Positions 35,001 through 47,000 of a stretch of DNA of 64,000 bases are shown here, piece by piece. A program made the position numbers and the translations under genes. This stretch comes from Whitmania pigra (Eukaryota; Annelida; Clitellata; Hirudinida; Haemopidae), in NCBI GenBank assembly GCA_021613335.1, contig JAJTWR010000386.1, positions 648,501 to 712,500 of the forward strand, written 5' to 3'. The notes below the pieces were generated by a model that saw nothing but the letters and a program-made list of their open reading frames with translations, had not been told where the DNA came from and did no database searches. The first letter of the stretch is position 1; the number at the start of each line of letters is the position of its first letter.

Positions 35001-38000
35001 ATTTGTTTTATGATTCAGTTACGGCGATTTTATTATTAATTATTTTTATTAATATTAGCCAACAAACACCTCTTATAATAGATGTAACTATGCAAGGTTA
35101 TGCTATTAATAATAACTATGTCACATTATTATTATTATATTAATAACAATATCATAACATAATATAGCATAATGCAGCTACCATTAATGTTATTCAATTT
35201 ATTTTATTTCCATCAACTTATTATAATACGTACTATCACAAGGTGTGACACATAACATTGTATTACGTAAGATAACAACATAATGGCTGTTGTTAATAAT
35301 CACGATCGTCATTCAATTGTTATTATTATTATTATTAATATTTCATTCGACAAACTTGAAGATTCGATCATGTCTCTACAGTCGAGAGAGAGTCTAAAAC
35401 CGGGCAGTGATTGCAAAAGGAGACTGTAACACAGAGGCCAGGATTCCTTTTTGCTCGAGGGGGCAACGCAGACCATGGCAGCGACCCTGCTGTAGAAGGC
35501 GGACTTTCTCGTCAGGCCCAGCTGAGAGTAGAGGTTCGCCAGAGTGGTAAACTGCTCCACCTGACAAAGGTAAAATGGAATTGTTTGAATTTTATGCTGT
35601 TCGTTCGTTTAACGCTTTTTTGATTATTGTAGCAGTGATACTGATCACGATGGCAATGACGAGTTTTACTGATTATTATTATTATTATTACCATTACAAT
35701 AATTATTATTATTATTATTATTACATGATTAATTTATTAAAGAATTAGAACAAAACTTCTTCAGACCTTTTCGTCCTCGTTCAGTGGTGCATTGATTTTG
35801 ACGACGTTTTGGAGGAAATCAGAAGCATCAATGATTCTCTAATGGAGGAAGGCAACGCTTAGTGGAATTCATAATCACCATCATCATCGCACATCATTAC
35901 AGACATACATCATCATCACACCTTCCAAAGGGTTATAATTATGGTAAATTAGTAAAGATAGTCATCACCATCGCCATCATCATCAGGAATGACTTACTCT
36001 GTACGTGGCGAGGATTCTGCTTGCCTTGAGGCTGGCTTCCATCTCAATTATGCATGACTCCTTGACCTTTGCAAAAATTTTAATTAAATTAATGAATTTA
36101 TTATTATTGATATTATTACTATTATTATTATTATTATTATTAATACTTAACGAATCAGCACAGGAAATCATCTCACAAAATGCAAAGCAAGATTGAACAA
36201 TTCATGAGTTCCAGGCAAAAAAAACAACTGCCATTGTTAACTACTTGGCAATACTTATATACCTATTTATCATAATTCATTCAACTGCGCTCATCTCATT
36301 AATTATTCATTTCAACGATGCATAAACGATGACCAACCTTGCTGTAATTGACGATGGCCTCCTTGAAGTTGGTGAGGATGTCCTCGTGGAGAATTTCCGT
36401 CGTGACGGAAGTCGTGACACGGTTGTTCGCCAGGTCCAGTCCGCTCTGCAGCGTCGAAGTGGCTGAAATCATGAAATTGCAACAGGCGTCAAGAGGTTAA
36501 TTGATTCAAATTGCTGAAAAGCCAGAATAGTGGATGGGCTAATTGCATGTGATAATTGAATGATTATATAAATTATATTATAATTATAAGATAACCAATA
36601 GATTGGTTTTATTAATTCAGTTGAAATAAATAAACAAATAATAACATTTTATATCTTAAATCCCCATTAAGTGTACCAATGACATTCGTTACAAAGAAAT
36701 TTTTTCTTGTCAACCAATACCAAACTTACAACGAGGTCATTTAAATCCCTCGACCAATCCCGACCCATCACCAAAAATATGAATATGCAAATTGCCCACC
36801 TGCAGCCTGGAGTGTCGCAGCCAATGAGATGTCTCGACTCCTGCTCGTGGCCCTCTTACTGGAGAAGGAAACGTTCCTTGTGAATGCAGGGAGGGAGGAT
36901 CGCGAGGACTTGGGTTTCAAGATGAGGTACGAGGCCACTGCCAAGCCCTCCTGGGCTCCTGTAGGTGATTTAATATGTAGCGAATATAATTTTGCATTTT
37001 AATGCTGCAATGTCAACGACATGAATATTCAACAAAATATTAACGACATTCAACGTTACGCTAATGACACGAATGTTTAACAGAATGAGCATTCGACAAC
37101 GACACGACGAATATTCGACGAAACATTAAAACGACAGCCGACCAGCAATCCAAAGCCAGTCGTTGGTCGTCTTGAGAGTGTCGAGACACGTCTGGTAGTG
37201 AAGCGATGCCTCTCCTGGTATGCCGGCCAGGAGACTCAAATCGCCCAAGTGCTTCTTGTAACGACCCAAGCATTTCCTCTTGTAAGCCCTTTTGAAGAGA
37301 AGCAGAATAAAATTAATAATAATAATAATTAAAAATAATAACAATAGTAAAGTAATAATAACAATAATAAAGTATTAATAATACTAATAATAACAATAAT
37401 AAAGTAGTAATAATATTAATAACAACAATAATAATAATAATAACGAATGTAATGAGCTAATCGTGCACAAGTAAACATGCATCATTGAATAATCACGAGG
37501 TCTTGACGATCAATTGCGATAATCCAGGAACTAGATTATGTTTGTTGTCCTTAACGTAAATTCACCAATACTTTGATGATAGTAATTGATTAGGGTTTAG
37601 TGTCAATTGCTAATCATTATCACATTATTTTTTTTATTAAATACTTTACTTACTCAGTTATAAGACAATCCTAAACATATTCATTACCTCTGGCATAACA
37701 ATAGGTAACTATATTATTGTTATTATTATTATCATCATTATCATTATCATCATTATTATTATTATTATTACTATTGTTAACTGTGGTTCCTTCCAGATTT
37801 TCCACATGAGGATTCCCGGTGTCCACCAAAAATGTCAAATAAAAATTTTCTTAAAACCGTGTCAGACCCACCTCTTTCGAAAAATATTCAAATCATCTCT
37901 CTCTGATTTTTGGCTTACTGTACTGAACAAAGTTGCCATCGTTAGTTATCGTGTTGTTATTAACAAAGGTTTGTCAATACTTTTCACCATTACCACCATA

Positions 38001-39491
38001 GTCATCAATCATCAATATTCAACATTGTCATCATCACCGCCAACATCATCATCAGCAGCATTTTCATCACCATCATCACAATTGCTATCTTCATCACTAC
38101 CAGCACTACTGTTGCCAATCCAATCCCCCAAACCTGCTCTCCGTGTCCACGGGCAGCTTGACCTCCCTCTCCGGCGGTGCCAAAAGTAGGGTGATGTTGT
38201 CCGACCTCTCCTGCGACCTGTCCATCCTTTTGCTCTCGAGCACCCAGAACAAGGAGTTGAAAAAGTCCTGCATCCTCGACTCCAACTCGCCGCAGTCCGA
38301 CTCTGCGTTGAACAACCACACGTGACTCGCGGACATTTCACCGTTGGCCATCTTTGGACGATTTGGAACGAGGTGTTAATAGGCGGTTGTTGTAATGGTA
38401 ATTATACTTCATTTACATAGCGCCGTATTAGTAGCCTTATTAGGTGCTTCTTGTAACCATTTATATAGCACTCCTTTCCAAGGGCGCTCGTGGCAGTGCA
38501 GGCTGGGTTTCGAACACGACACATTACGACCGTTGCCATTACTGCCGCATGCAGGCAAGTGACCCGTTAGGCCAACCTGCATGCTGTTATCATTTTATGT
38601 TATTATTATTATCAGGTTGTATTGTTTATATCATGGTTATTGTTTAATGCCAGTGCAATGCTCTTGCAGAATAAAATGTAAAATGTTTAATTATAAAATA
38701 TAATGCATTTATTTGATTGTGATTCAATTTGATAAGGACTTGTTAACAGCAATCATTAGACTCAAATATGGTGTCATCCAACACCCAACATCTCATACAA
38801 ACAACAAGACATACAAATTTTAGTTAATTTCAATTCATACACAAATAATGGCCTAATTCTTAAATAAAATAATAATTTATTAATGCAATTAACAAACAAC
38901 CTTCGTGCTTTTGAGTCCATTCTTGCAAGCCTCTTCGTCGTAACTGCTGAAGTAACAAGATCCATCAGGCTGAAGGTTGATGTTTTCTCCGTTTACCTTT
39001 TCAAGAGAATTTAAATCGCTCTCGGGCGTATTGGGAGTGGATTCTCTGCTTGATGTGTAGGTACTGTCCAGTATTATGAGTATTGAATCCAGAAGGGTAT
39101 CCTCAAACAATTCTGATGTCTGCCTATGAAGTGTGATGAGATCTGACTTGGTTTCATCGTTTATCTTTGACTTTCTAGGGGAAGATTCTTGACATAATGC
39201 TTCTGAGTCTCTGTCGTTTTGTGGCTCGTTACATTTGCCAATTGTAATTAAGCCCAAAACTTTCCTGTGGGCCTGAAAACTCCCCCATGAACTATCGTCT
39301 TTTGTATAGGAGCGTTTGTATTTGAAGCGCACGTTGCGATGAGGTTTTGGTACGTTAAAGAAATTTAATTGCGAAATGCGATCAAAGAGCTTGTTGAATA
39401 TTTTTGGTTTAATGTTATTTCCAATTGGTCGAACTAAAACAAGAAGACTAGCATGATCCTCTGCAATTTGAGAATAGTCTGGCTTACTCAT
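29028..39491 (-). CDS. TRAPPC9: TRAPPC9 (NIBP/Trs120), TRAPPII tethering complex subunit
   Basis: TRAPPC9 is a subunit of the TRAPPII complex, a Rab-activating tether at the Golgi. I assembled 24 exons: 38901-39491, 38134-38351, 37143-37288, 36800-36958, 36338-36462, 35998-36066, 35767-35838, 35356-35560, 34859-34952, 34510-34686, 34066-34232, 33658-33743, 33320-33446, 32691-32958, 32423-32511, 32088-32246, 31765-31847, 31352-31488, 31085-31201, 30719-30875, 30512-30605, 30066-30170, 29877-29980, 29028-29750. Every phase matches, and the sum is 1423 residues (human about 1150-1250). The start MSKPDYSQIAEDHASLLVLV and WGSFQAHRKVLGLITI match the human N-terminus. LFWVLESKRMDRS, DTLKTTNDWLWIAG, LTRKSAFYSRVAAMVCVAPS, LRVMHELIYSRRRLGD and LSHPFIYSPFMND follow in human order. 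Exon 1 carries about 100 extra residues, and the last exon ends in a Ser-rich tail of about 200 residues not in the human protein. The internal junctions at 31847 and 32088 are less certain. Confidence 0.93.
30902..30930. repeat. (AAT)n microsatellite in a TRAPPC9 intron
   Basis: About eight uninterrupted AAT units. Similar short AAT/ATT tracts occur in most introns of this gene (for example 35319-35336, 35687-35717, 37320-37445). Confidence 0.7.
38409..38590 (-). mobile_element. tRNA-derived SINE in the first TRAPPC9 intron
   Basis: On the minus strand an A-box-like ttggcctaacgggtcac (about 38559-38575) and a B-box-like gtgttcgaaaccc (about 38505-38517) form a tRNA-type promoter. The body has cgagcgcccttggaaaggag followed by tgctatataaatggtt and a second ggcgctatgtaaatg. 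It lies in sense with the host gene. The element shares its tail with 620-835 and 25700-25790. Confidence 0.7.
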
Positions 39492-40863
39492 GATAAGATT
39501 GTTGAATTTTATAAAAACGTAAATCTAAACATCAGAGTGGTATATGAACATACGACAGTACATCAAATGTTTTAGTATATGTTTACTGGAGGGGAGTAAC
39601 CAAAGCCTTATGATTATCGCATAATTGTTATTTTATTTTGTAAATAAAAAATGATTTTAATTTAATAAGATATTTCATTATTTCAAATTAAAAATAATTT
39701 AACAGGTTACGTCGGTATATTGGATTTTTGTTTATTTCGATCGTTGAGCAAGTCTAAATTATAAAAAAAAACTCTAGGGGCAATATGGTTATTTACTCCT
39801 TGGCGAATATATCATAATTTTGTATTATGTCAATAATATGATGTTACTTTTTCTCTCGAATTTAAGACTTATAATTACAACCTAAGTAATTAACATCAGA
39901 CGTTAAAAGTAAAAGAATGGTTATTACATAAAATTCGGTATTCATAAAATTATGCAATTGTTGTTATGCTATGCTATCTTACAGCTGTAATAAAGCGATC
40001 TGTCGCCATAATCGATGATTTTAATTTACCAACACGTCTTTTGGACACCTTTGATCTATACTGTAACGAATTGCTGATTAGGTTATCATTTGCTAAGCAG
40101 AGATAGATATTGCCTCTTTAAACAAATAACTCTCGACTCTTGGTGCCTCTCGATTTGTGTAACAACCAAAAGTCTTTATTCAATAAGTCACACACGGTCT
40201 AACGTGATTATTGAGGTATTCTAAAGAGAGAACATTCAAGGAGTCTGGGTGATGGTCAAGTAGAATCGAAATTGTTTCATTAACTGATTCTTAGATTGTG
40301 AGACAAAACTTGAAAGTTAGAAAATAACTGAACGATTTCAGCCTCCTTCAAATCGAAACTATATCGTAAAACGTAACTGAAACCAAGAATCGTGAAGCAA
40401 TACTCAAACTCTCTCAGCGATGATACATCCCGTCAAAATGGCATCTTGTGAAATTGAACTGTTTTGATGTGAACACACATTAAAAATAAATGAAGGAAAA
40501 TAAACATTTAACCACCATTCCTTTAAAATACAAACAGATGAATTTCAAATAACTTAGGAGAACAAAGTAATTTAATTAGATTTAATATTTTCGCATTTAT
40601 TATATTTCACAATTGAAATTAAAAACAATCGTTAAAAAAAAATAACACAAATTTCATTGATTTCTGAGATTCTCTGCATCAACAAATTCAATAAATTTAG
40701 ACACCAAAAGCAACAATGAAATTATTTAAAAAAAAAATCAACATAACAAGACAAAGAAGAAATAAGGCGGTTTAATCAAGTTAAATCGTCAAGGAGTCGG
40801 ACAACGTAGCCACAGTTTCAAGAGAGTCGAGCAAGATTCGAACGAATTGAAAATGAATTTATT
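39492..40863. other. Intergenic region between TRAPPC9 and the PLEKHA-like gene
   Basis: AT-rich spacer holding the TRAPPC9 promoter (near 39500) and the 3' UTR of the next gene. No further gene seen. Confidence 0.5.
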
Positions 40864-43800
40864 TCACGAATTTATGAAGGTCCTGCTCCTCTCGGTGGCC
40901 TGTTTTGCAAGACTTTTCTTCAATTCGAGGATGTCTTCTCGTTCCTTCAACTCCGATCGGATCCGATCCTCGATGTTTCCGTCCGCTCTGCCGAGCTCTT
41001 CCAGGGTGAAGTCTTGCAAGCTAGAGATCGTGATAATGATAATTATAATTAATTATGATAACTATAATTAATTATGGTAACTATAATTAATTACGATAAA
41101 TATAATTAATTACAATAATTATAATTAATTACGACAATGATAATAATAATTAATTACGATAATGATAATTATAATTAATTACGATAATGATAGCAGTGAT
41201 ATCAAGAACTACTATGACAATTTCACTGGCAATGGCTTCAAAATGTAATGACGTAATTGGACAAGTTGGAAGTAGCAATTACTACGCAACACATCAACAA
41301 CGACCACGACGATAAACTCAAACACCTTTCAACCACCGTTGCTCACCTTTGTATTGCCAGTAACTTCTTGACTTGTTCTGCCTTCTGCTGCTTGTGGTAA
41401 ATGTCGACGGGATCCACACTTTCCAGAGTCTCGTCCGGATCGGGGAAGTACCTCTGCGGGATTTGAACTCTCGGTGGCGGGTGGAACTGTCGGCGGAAAG
41501 TTTTGGGAAGATGAAGAAAGAAATTATGGTCGAGCCATCGATCTCTTCTGCCGTTCAATTCAGCTCGATTTGCATGAATATTTAGACAGAAACTTTTGTA
41601 TTTTTGTTTAGTATGTATGTTGTGTTGAATTTCCAACAATATTAAAAATATAAATTTTGAAAATAACATGTGTGAAATTATTAATTAAATTCATTCCCTT
41701 AGGTTGTTTTAAATTAATAATAGTAATAATAAATTATTATTATTTAATTAAATTAAAATAATTTTATAGAAAGCACAAAAGGTCCTTACAAGTGCCTTAT
41801 CGATGGTCATCTCATTGAATACCATTTCGTTGTCACCCGACGTGTTGTTGCTCTGAAAATTCACCTGTGAAATGAAAACACAAGCAGAATAAAACGTGTG
41901 CCTCATTTATTAACAGCTTAATAACATCTTAATACTATTGAAATTGTTGTATCTAAATAATACCATGTTAGTATTAAAACTACTGTATTTTAATAATAAC
42001 CTATTGATATTAAAATTAATATGCCTTAATGCCTTTTCATGACAAAAGAAATTGTGAATTCAAACAAGACAAAAGAATCAACTATTGTAACTAAGGCATC
42101 ACCAAAATGGATGAAACACAAACGCAAACATCTCGCATGCTCCTCGCACACGCACGCAAACTTTCGGAAAACTTTCCAACACCTGCTCGTAACTTCCGCG
42201 ACTCGGGCTAAACATCGGCTTCACGACGGACATGGACTTCGAAGAATTCTGAGAATAAGGAGATTGTTGGCCCCTCGAAGAGTTTCGAGAGTCCGTCGAT
42301 CGAGGTCCATCCGCCTGCTGCAAAGCACGGTCCGTTCTTCTCCCCGGGTGTCCGAAGTCCCGATTTCGAGACCCCGCGGTGGATCCAGAGTGCCGATCGT
42401 TTGGTCTGCTGCCGAAGTTGGAATTCACGTGGAAACTGGGACGAGAAGTTCGGTCTTCAGGATTCTGAAGCTGCATTTTTAATTTAAGAAGGAATTTAAA
42501 AATTAAATAATCAATTTAAATTATCTTAAAAAAGGTTTGAATTAACAAGAATTGTCTCAAAGGCAGGAATTGTTAGCATGTCGTACCTTTTAGTACCGAA
42601 TAATTACTATTTAAATATTTTTAGCAACAAACGCTTGAAACGACGAAATGATGAAGCAAGTTCCAAGTCAAGCACCTGATTCGAGGGACCGTCGTTCGTT
42701 TGTCTCGGGATGGAAGTTGACCTTGGAAATGAGGCTAAACATGGAGGATTTGAAGAAATGGTCACAATTTATTAGGTTAATAATAATAATAATAATCTCA
42801 CAATTTATTATATCGTAAATCGTTTACATCGTAAAATATGACAAAATATGATAAATAAATCTCCTCACAATCATGATGAGCTGACTTTCCATAAAGTTGA
42901 TCCCTTCTCGAAATTCTCTCATGATTCTGCCATAAATTTAAATAATTAACTAAAATAATCAAAATATAATAAATTTAAATTAAACACAAGATATTGCAAA
43001 TTAACATAAAATATTACAAATAATTATTAAGTATAACATCACACGCAAATTAAAAATGGAATAAATATTAAAAAACAAACCAAACCAGAAAACAATATAA
43101 ATTAATTAAAACGTGAAAGTTCTTTATTTATTTATTTGATTATAGTCCTTTGCATAACTGAGATGATTTGGACTTAAATGAAAGTACTAATTACAAGAAT
43201 AACTTAAAACAACCTGATTGATGGCAAGGGAGGTGTCCTTGGTCATCTTGTGATCCAAATCCGTTTCAAGGTAACTTGGAATTCCGAGTCTCGAAATTCT
43301 ACCAGGCGATGATGATTCATCCTTCCTTGTCAGACTGTGGGCTGTGAATAAATTATTATTATCGATTAATAAATCATTCATTTAACAGAACTGCTCCTAC
43401 GAATAATAACATTACATTTATTAAATTAATAAAACATGGAACGACCATTTCATATAAAATGTTGTAATTATAATACAGCTGTGTATAATATAGCTATAAT
43501 CTAACTATGTATTGCATAATATTGCAGTTGTAATGCTAGCATGTAAACACATAATATTGAGGTTATAATAAAGACCTTAAAGGTAAATTATTAATTAATT
43601 TATTATTATTATTAATTATCCAATGTATTGGAACACAACTGATCATTCGAACAAAGAAAAAAAAAATTCAACTGCATCAACGAACACGATCTCGATCTCC
43701 TGATGGATGTCATGTTGTCGTTGATGGCATTCATTCGGCCCGACGTCCCCCTCAACACGTTCCCAATCTCCTCGACCTGCCTCTCCAGCTGCAACATCCT

Positions 43801-44035
43801 CTGACTGCCACGGAGGTTTGGAGGACCCTGTAAGTATTCGGGACGATTTGAGTCGGTTGGCCACATTTTTTCTTTTTTATTTTTTTATTAACATTTAAAA
43901 TCTAACGTAAGGCTGTCCAGTGCTGCTGTTGAAATCATCCCTCTCGGGGGTGCGGAGTTTGTTTCTCAAGTGGATCACCTTCTCTTCGCTAATCACCATC
44001 CCAGCAGTCGCATCTTCGAGTTGCTGATGATGATT

Positions 44036-44074
<39 letters not shown>

Positions 44075-47000
44075 GTGATGGTGATGATGATGGTAATTAT
44101 GAGGATTGAGATGGTTATAGTAATTGTGATGATGAAGGTATTTGTGACAAAGATGCAATAAATAAATAATTAAATATAATAATAATAATATAATATAATA
44201 ATAATAACAAGATATAATAATGCAATGAAATGTAACACTATTTATTAAACCAGTACCTCAATGTTGGTCGTTGCTATTGATTGAGAATTAATTATTCATG
44301 ATTTTCAATCATAAGCCAATCAAAATTAAACCGTGAGATATTAAAATCGTTTAATCACACACAGGATGAAATTCAGTTTAACTATTATCAGCTGACTATT
44401 ACACTCTGTCTAACCATTAACGAAGCCACAACCAACCTTCGAGGCGTCTGCCAATTGAACGACGGTGCTGCTCAAGTCCTTCTCGAGAAGAATTCTCTGC
44501 GAAGTCAGGTGCTCTTCTGCCAAAGAGTTGTTGCTCGAATTTGAAAGCTTCGCTTTTATTTCGTTAATGGCCCTCTCGATCATTTCCTAGGTAAAATTTA
44601 TTCAGAAGAATGATTTCGAACGAACGACACAACGTTAATCGTCGTTACCCAGTCGGCCAATAATAGATTAATCAATTAACTAATTAATTAATCAATCAAT
44701 AAACTACCTTATCTTTCTGTAGACCAGCCATGGCCGAAGACTTCTCCTGGAGCAGTACGTCCATCCTGTGCAACTCCTTCAATTCCAACTCCAGTTCGCT
44801 CATCCTCGAACCTTCGCCATTTTGTCCGCTCCTGTTGGCTTCAGTTCCGAATCCCGACCTCGGCCGGGTCTTCCCGACGAGGTTTTCCTGTCGACTCCTG
44901 TTGAACTCCAACATGGCTTTTGGGGGAACCAACTCGTCCGGTCTCAACTGGTTCTGACGATGGATTGAGAATGTTGGTCAATGATGAGTTCAGTGACAAC
45001 GAATTGTTGTTGATGTCTAACCAAGCTAAAGAAATTACTAACAATTACACAAACTACGATCTTGCAACAATCCTACAACGAGCATGCAATGACAGAATTA
45101 AAAAAAGCTTAAAACATTAAAAAACGCCATAAATAAATAAACAGAAAAACCAAAGACGAATAATTCCCAATCGCACTCATTCACCCGACCGACAACGACG
45201 TCACAAAAAAGTTCGGAAAACCTTCGGAACAACCTTTTTGTACTGAGAGGCATACATGAAGCTGTCCCCATTGAACAGACTGCCCATGGTGAGCATGTTG
45301 TCGAGCAAATTTATCAGCGGTTGGGTCGCTTCCATCTGCTTCTCGGTGTTCTCCACCTGTCTTTCCAGTGTCCTCCTATCTGCCGCTTGACTGAGGGATG
45401 AAAGAATGATGATCATGATGATGTTTGTTATAAGACTGATGATGATGATGTTTGTTACGAGATTGATGATGATGATGATGTTTGTTATGAGATTGATGAT
45501 GATGATGTTTGTTATGAGATTGATGATGATGATGATGATGTTTGTTATGAGATTGATGATGATGATGATGTTTGTTATGAGATTGATGATGATGATGTTT
45601 GTTATAAGAATGATGATGATGATGATGTTTGTTATAAGACCGATGATGATGATTATTATAGTAATAATGATGATAACGATGCTCGACACGATCAAGCTGA
45701 AGTAAACAAACTTGACTGATCCCTGAGGCAGAACGTCGAGTCTCCTCTTGATCGAGTTGCACATCTCGTGGAGTTCCGACTGACTGCGCTTCAACTGGAT
45801 TAGGAACAGTACCACCTCTTCGTACTGCTCGATGGAATGAAAGGAATGATTATTTGATGACAATAATAGTGATAATAATAATAATACTACTACTAATAAT
45901 AACAGTGATAATAATAATAATAATAAAAATAATAATAATAATAATATAATAACATTTAAAAATAATTTAATCCAAACACCTGAAAAACATCGAACCATGC
46001 AATAATTTGCACTCGATGATCCAAATTAATTAACTATTGTTATTATGCACTATTACAGTTATTATTTCGCTGCTAACATCAACATTATCATAATCATAAT
46101 CATCATCATCATCATCATCGGCGTCGTCGTCGTCGTCGTCGTCGTCATCGTCATCATCATCAAACTCACACTCTTCCCCATGAGATCCTGCACGGAAATG
46201 CTGAGTCGAAGTCTCGTGTGGCTCGCCAGTTTCTTGCGAAGGTCTTCGAGGTTCTTGGATGACTGGAAAGGAAAGAGTTGAGAACGGGTGAGAGATAACC
46301 AACAATCAAGGTAATCAACTTTACTAGAACAGGTAATCGACTTAACTAGTACCTATGAATGGCTTAATAGACCTTAAAAAGGTAGCACGTCAATTTAATT
46401 TGGTGGTCATAACTTGCCACGTTTGAAACCCCATACACACCATCACCTTATGGGGGGCTCATGGGGAAGGAGGTGCCAGGCAGAGAGCAGAGTGGTCGAC
46501 CGATAATGTCAGCCAAATAAAAAATTAACGAATAAATGAAGAAGTCGTGACGAGATGTTGTGAACGGCAAATTCGTTACAAATAATTATTATTAAACGTT
46601 AATTAATTATCGTCACCCCTATTATTATTATTACTACTTTTATAATTATTAGTCTAACAATATTATATTAACAGTCGTTATTCGCCTTGTCGTTACTAAT
46701 GGCGGACTCACCAAGACTTGGTCGTCGGGCATGTCCGGATCTTCCTTGATGGCAGAGAAGTTCCTGGGAATGTTGTTTCTCGACCTCGCGTTGTTTGGAT
46801 TTTTTTCACTGAAAGTCGGAGAAGCATAGGATTGGAGCTGAGGGTTTTGAAAGTTGTTGCTGTTTCCTTTGAAAAAAGAAAGTAAAAATTAAATATAAAT
46901 AAAAATAACATAAAAATAAAAGTAAATTTATAACCGGGTCGAATATTTTTTTTTGTTTTGCTAAAAATTCAAATTACAGCCATATCAGTATGCCATTACA

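Noticed and set aside
45201..45998. 265-residue minus-strand frame with NIIIIINLITN repeats
   Set aside because: Only the two ends (45712-45827 in a different frame and 45234-45390) are real exons of the PLEKHA-like gene; the middle is a translated minisatellite intron.
46395..46500. Possible third SINE family (gggtttcaaacgtgg on the minus strand as a B box)
   Set aside because: No convincing A box, tail or target duplication.
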